A stretch of DNA of 14,905 nt from Schleiferiaceae bacterium (GTDB lineage Bacteria > Bacteroidota > Bacteroidia > Flavobacteriales > Schleiferiaceae), in the NCBI GenBank assembly GCA_030829675.1, contig JAURAE010000022.1, forward strand, positions 1 through 14,905. Reading direction: 5' to 3'. The notes under the pieces are model-generated. The model had not been told where the DNA came from and searched no databases. It worked only from the letters and a program-made list of their open reading frames with translations. Position numbers and translations under genes: made by a program. Positions 14,447 through 14,905 of this stretch are shown here, one piece after another (position 1 is the first letter of the stretch; the number at the start of each line of letters is the position of its first letter).

Positions 14447-14905
14447 ATACCAACTTCGACTTCCAGTGGTACATCAAGACCGCTGCCGCCACACTTACGT
14501 TCAGACTATCAACGGCCTCTCCCTCCATAGGAATAATAGTATTCGTATAACCTTGGTGCAGCCAATGTGAACTCAACCCACCACTTTCCTCGCCGAGAAC
14601 AATGGCTGATTTCCCCGGCCAATCCAGTTCAAACATGGATACCGAGTCCGAGTGCATGTGGGTAATGTATATCTGAAAACCGTGCTCTTCCAAAAGCGAC
14701 TGAACCTGTGCACTGGTACCCAAAACAGTAGGAACTTCAAAAATGGCACCCGTAGCATTCCTCATGACATTTGGCCCGTAAAGATCTAAGGCCGCATCTG
14801 CAAAAAACACCGCAGCCACCCCAGCTGCCTGTGCTGTTCTAAGAATGGCTCCGGCATTGCCAGGCTTTTCAACCCCTTCTACCACCAACACACCACGAGC
14901 CGCGC
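14445..14905 (-). CDS. SpoU/TrmH-family RNA 2'-O-methyltransferase (C-terminal part; 5' end outside the window)
   Basis: The frame is open through the window's right edge, giving about 153 residues that begin within AARGVLVVEGVEKPGNAG. This is the SPOUT catalytic domain, which transfers a methyl group from S-adenosylmethionine to a ribose 2'-OH of rRNA or tRNA. The three family motifs are present: motif 1 KPGNAGAILRTA, motif 2 AIVLGEESGGL, and motif 3 IPMEGEAVDSLNVSVAAAVLMYHW, which form the trefoil-knot cofactor site. Motif 1 normally has N in NPGN; KPGN is common in the TrmH-like group of Bacteroidetes. The N-terminal substrate-binding part and true start lie beyond the window, so the target RNA cannot be named. 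It is convergent with uvrA. Confidence 0.92.
   Translation of the reverse strand, partial: AARGVLVVEGVEKPGNAGAILRTAQAAGVAAVFFADAALDLYGPNVMRNATGAIFEVPTVLGTSAQVQSLLEEHGFQIYITHMHSDSVSMFELDWPGKSAIVLGEESGGLSSHWLHQGYTNTIIPMEGEAVDSLNVSVAAAVLMYHWKSKLV

Noticed and set aside
1..14905. Search by eye for CRISPR arrays, tRNA genes, insertion sequences, toxin-antitoxin pairs and phage genes.
   Set aside because: No regularly spaced repeats, cloverleaf signatures, transposase motifs or flanking terminal repeats were seen; all large frames are explained by chromosomal genes.

Overview
The window looks like a chromosome segment of a marine-type Bacteroidetes bacterium, most likely order Flavobacteriales (Cryomorphaceae/Schleiferiaceae-like). 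This is inferred from protein style (a DnaX with no zinc-cysteine cluster and a long Pro/Ala linker, flavobacterial-type TatC, UvrA, LptB and RecQ), from TAnnTTTG-type promoter motifs, and from the near absence of Shine-Dalgarno sequences. No rRNA, tRNA, CRISPR array, insertion sequence or prophage was seen. Most genes are core housekeeping genes. The accessory part is a three-gene sulfotransferase/glycosyltransferase island.

Layout. 1-323 (-): 5' part of rpsF (ribosomal protein S6), with a good promoter at 353-383. 459-2486 (+): dnaX, carrying an A10 slippery run with stops just downstream in both other frames, so both tau-like and gamma-like clamp-loader subunits can be expected. 2486-3340 (+): a secreted protein of unknown function, coupled to dnaX by TAATG. 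3332-4186 and 4187-5986 (-): a family 2 glycosyltransferase and a large sulfotransferase-glycosyltransferase fusion, abutting as TAA-ATG. 5974-6726 (+): a second sulfotransferase whose 5' end overlaps that of the fusion gene. Together these three probably build and sulfate a surface glycan.

6696-7427 and 7424-8239 (-): lptB (LPS-export ATPase) and tatC (Tat translocase), sharing a 4-base TTGA overlap. 8334-10505 (+): recQ helicase, divergent from tatC across a 94-base spacer with no clear promoter match. A strong bidirectional terminator at 10506-10534 also serves a 47-residue protein (10533-10676, -) that lies behind an ECF-type sigma factor (10743-11327, -). 11495-14281 (+): uvrA, with a candidate promoter and a terminator hairpin. 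14445-14905 (-): C-terminal part of a SpoU/TrmH-family RNA methyltransferase that runs off the window.

The segment is very compact: two convergent pairs overlap tail to tail, one divergent pair overlaps head to head, and two start codons appear to be TTG. No stretch over 300 bases lacks a gene. The points most worth a second look are the dnaX slippage cassette, the missing zinc module in DnaX, the sulfotransferase-GT2 fusion with its head-to-head overlap, and the unrecognised 47-residue protein behind the sigma factor.
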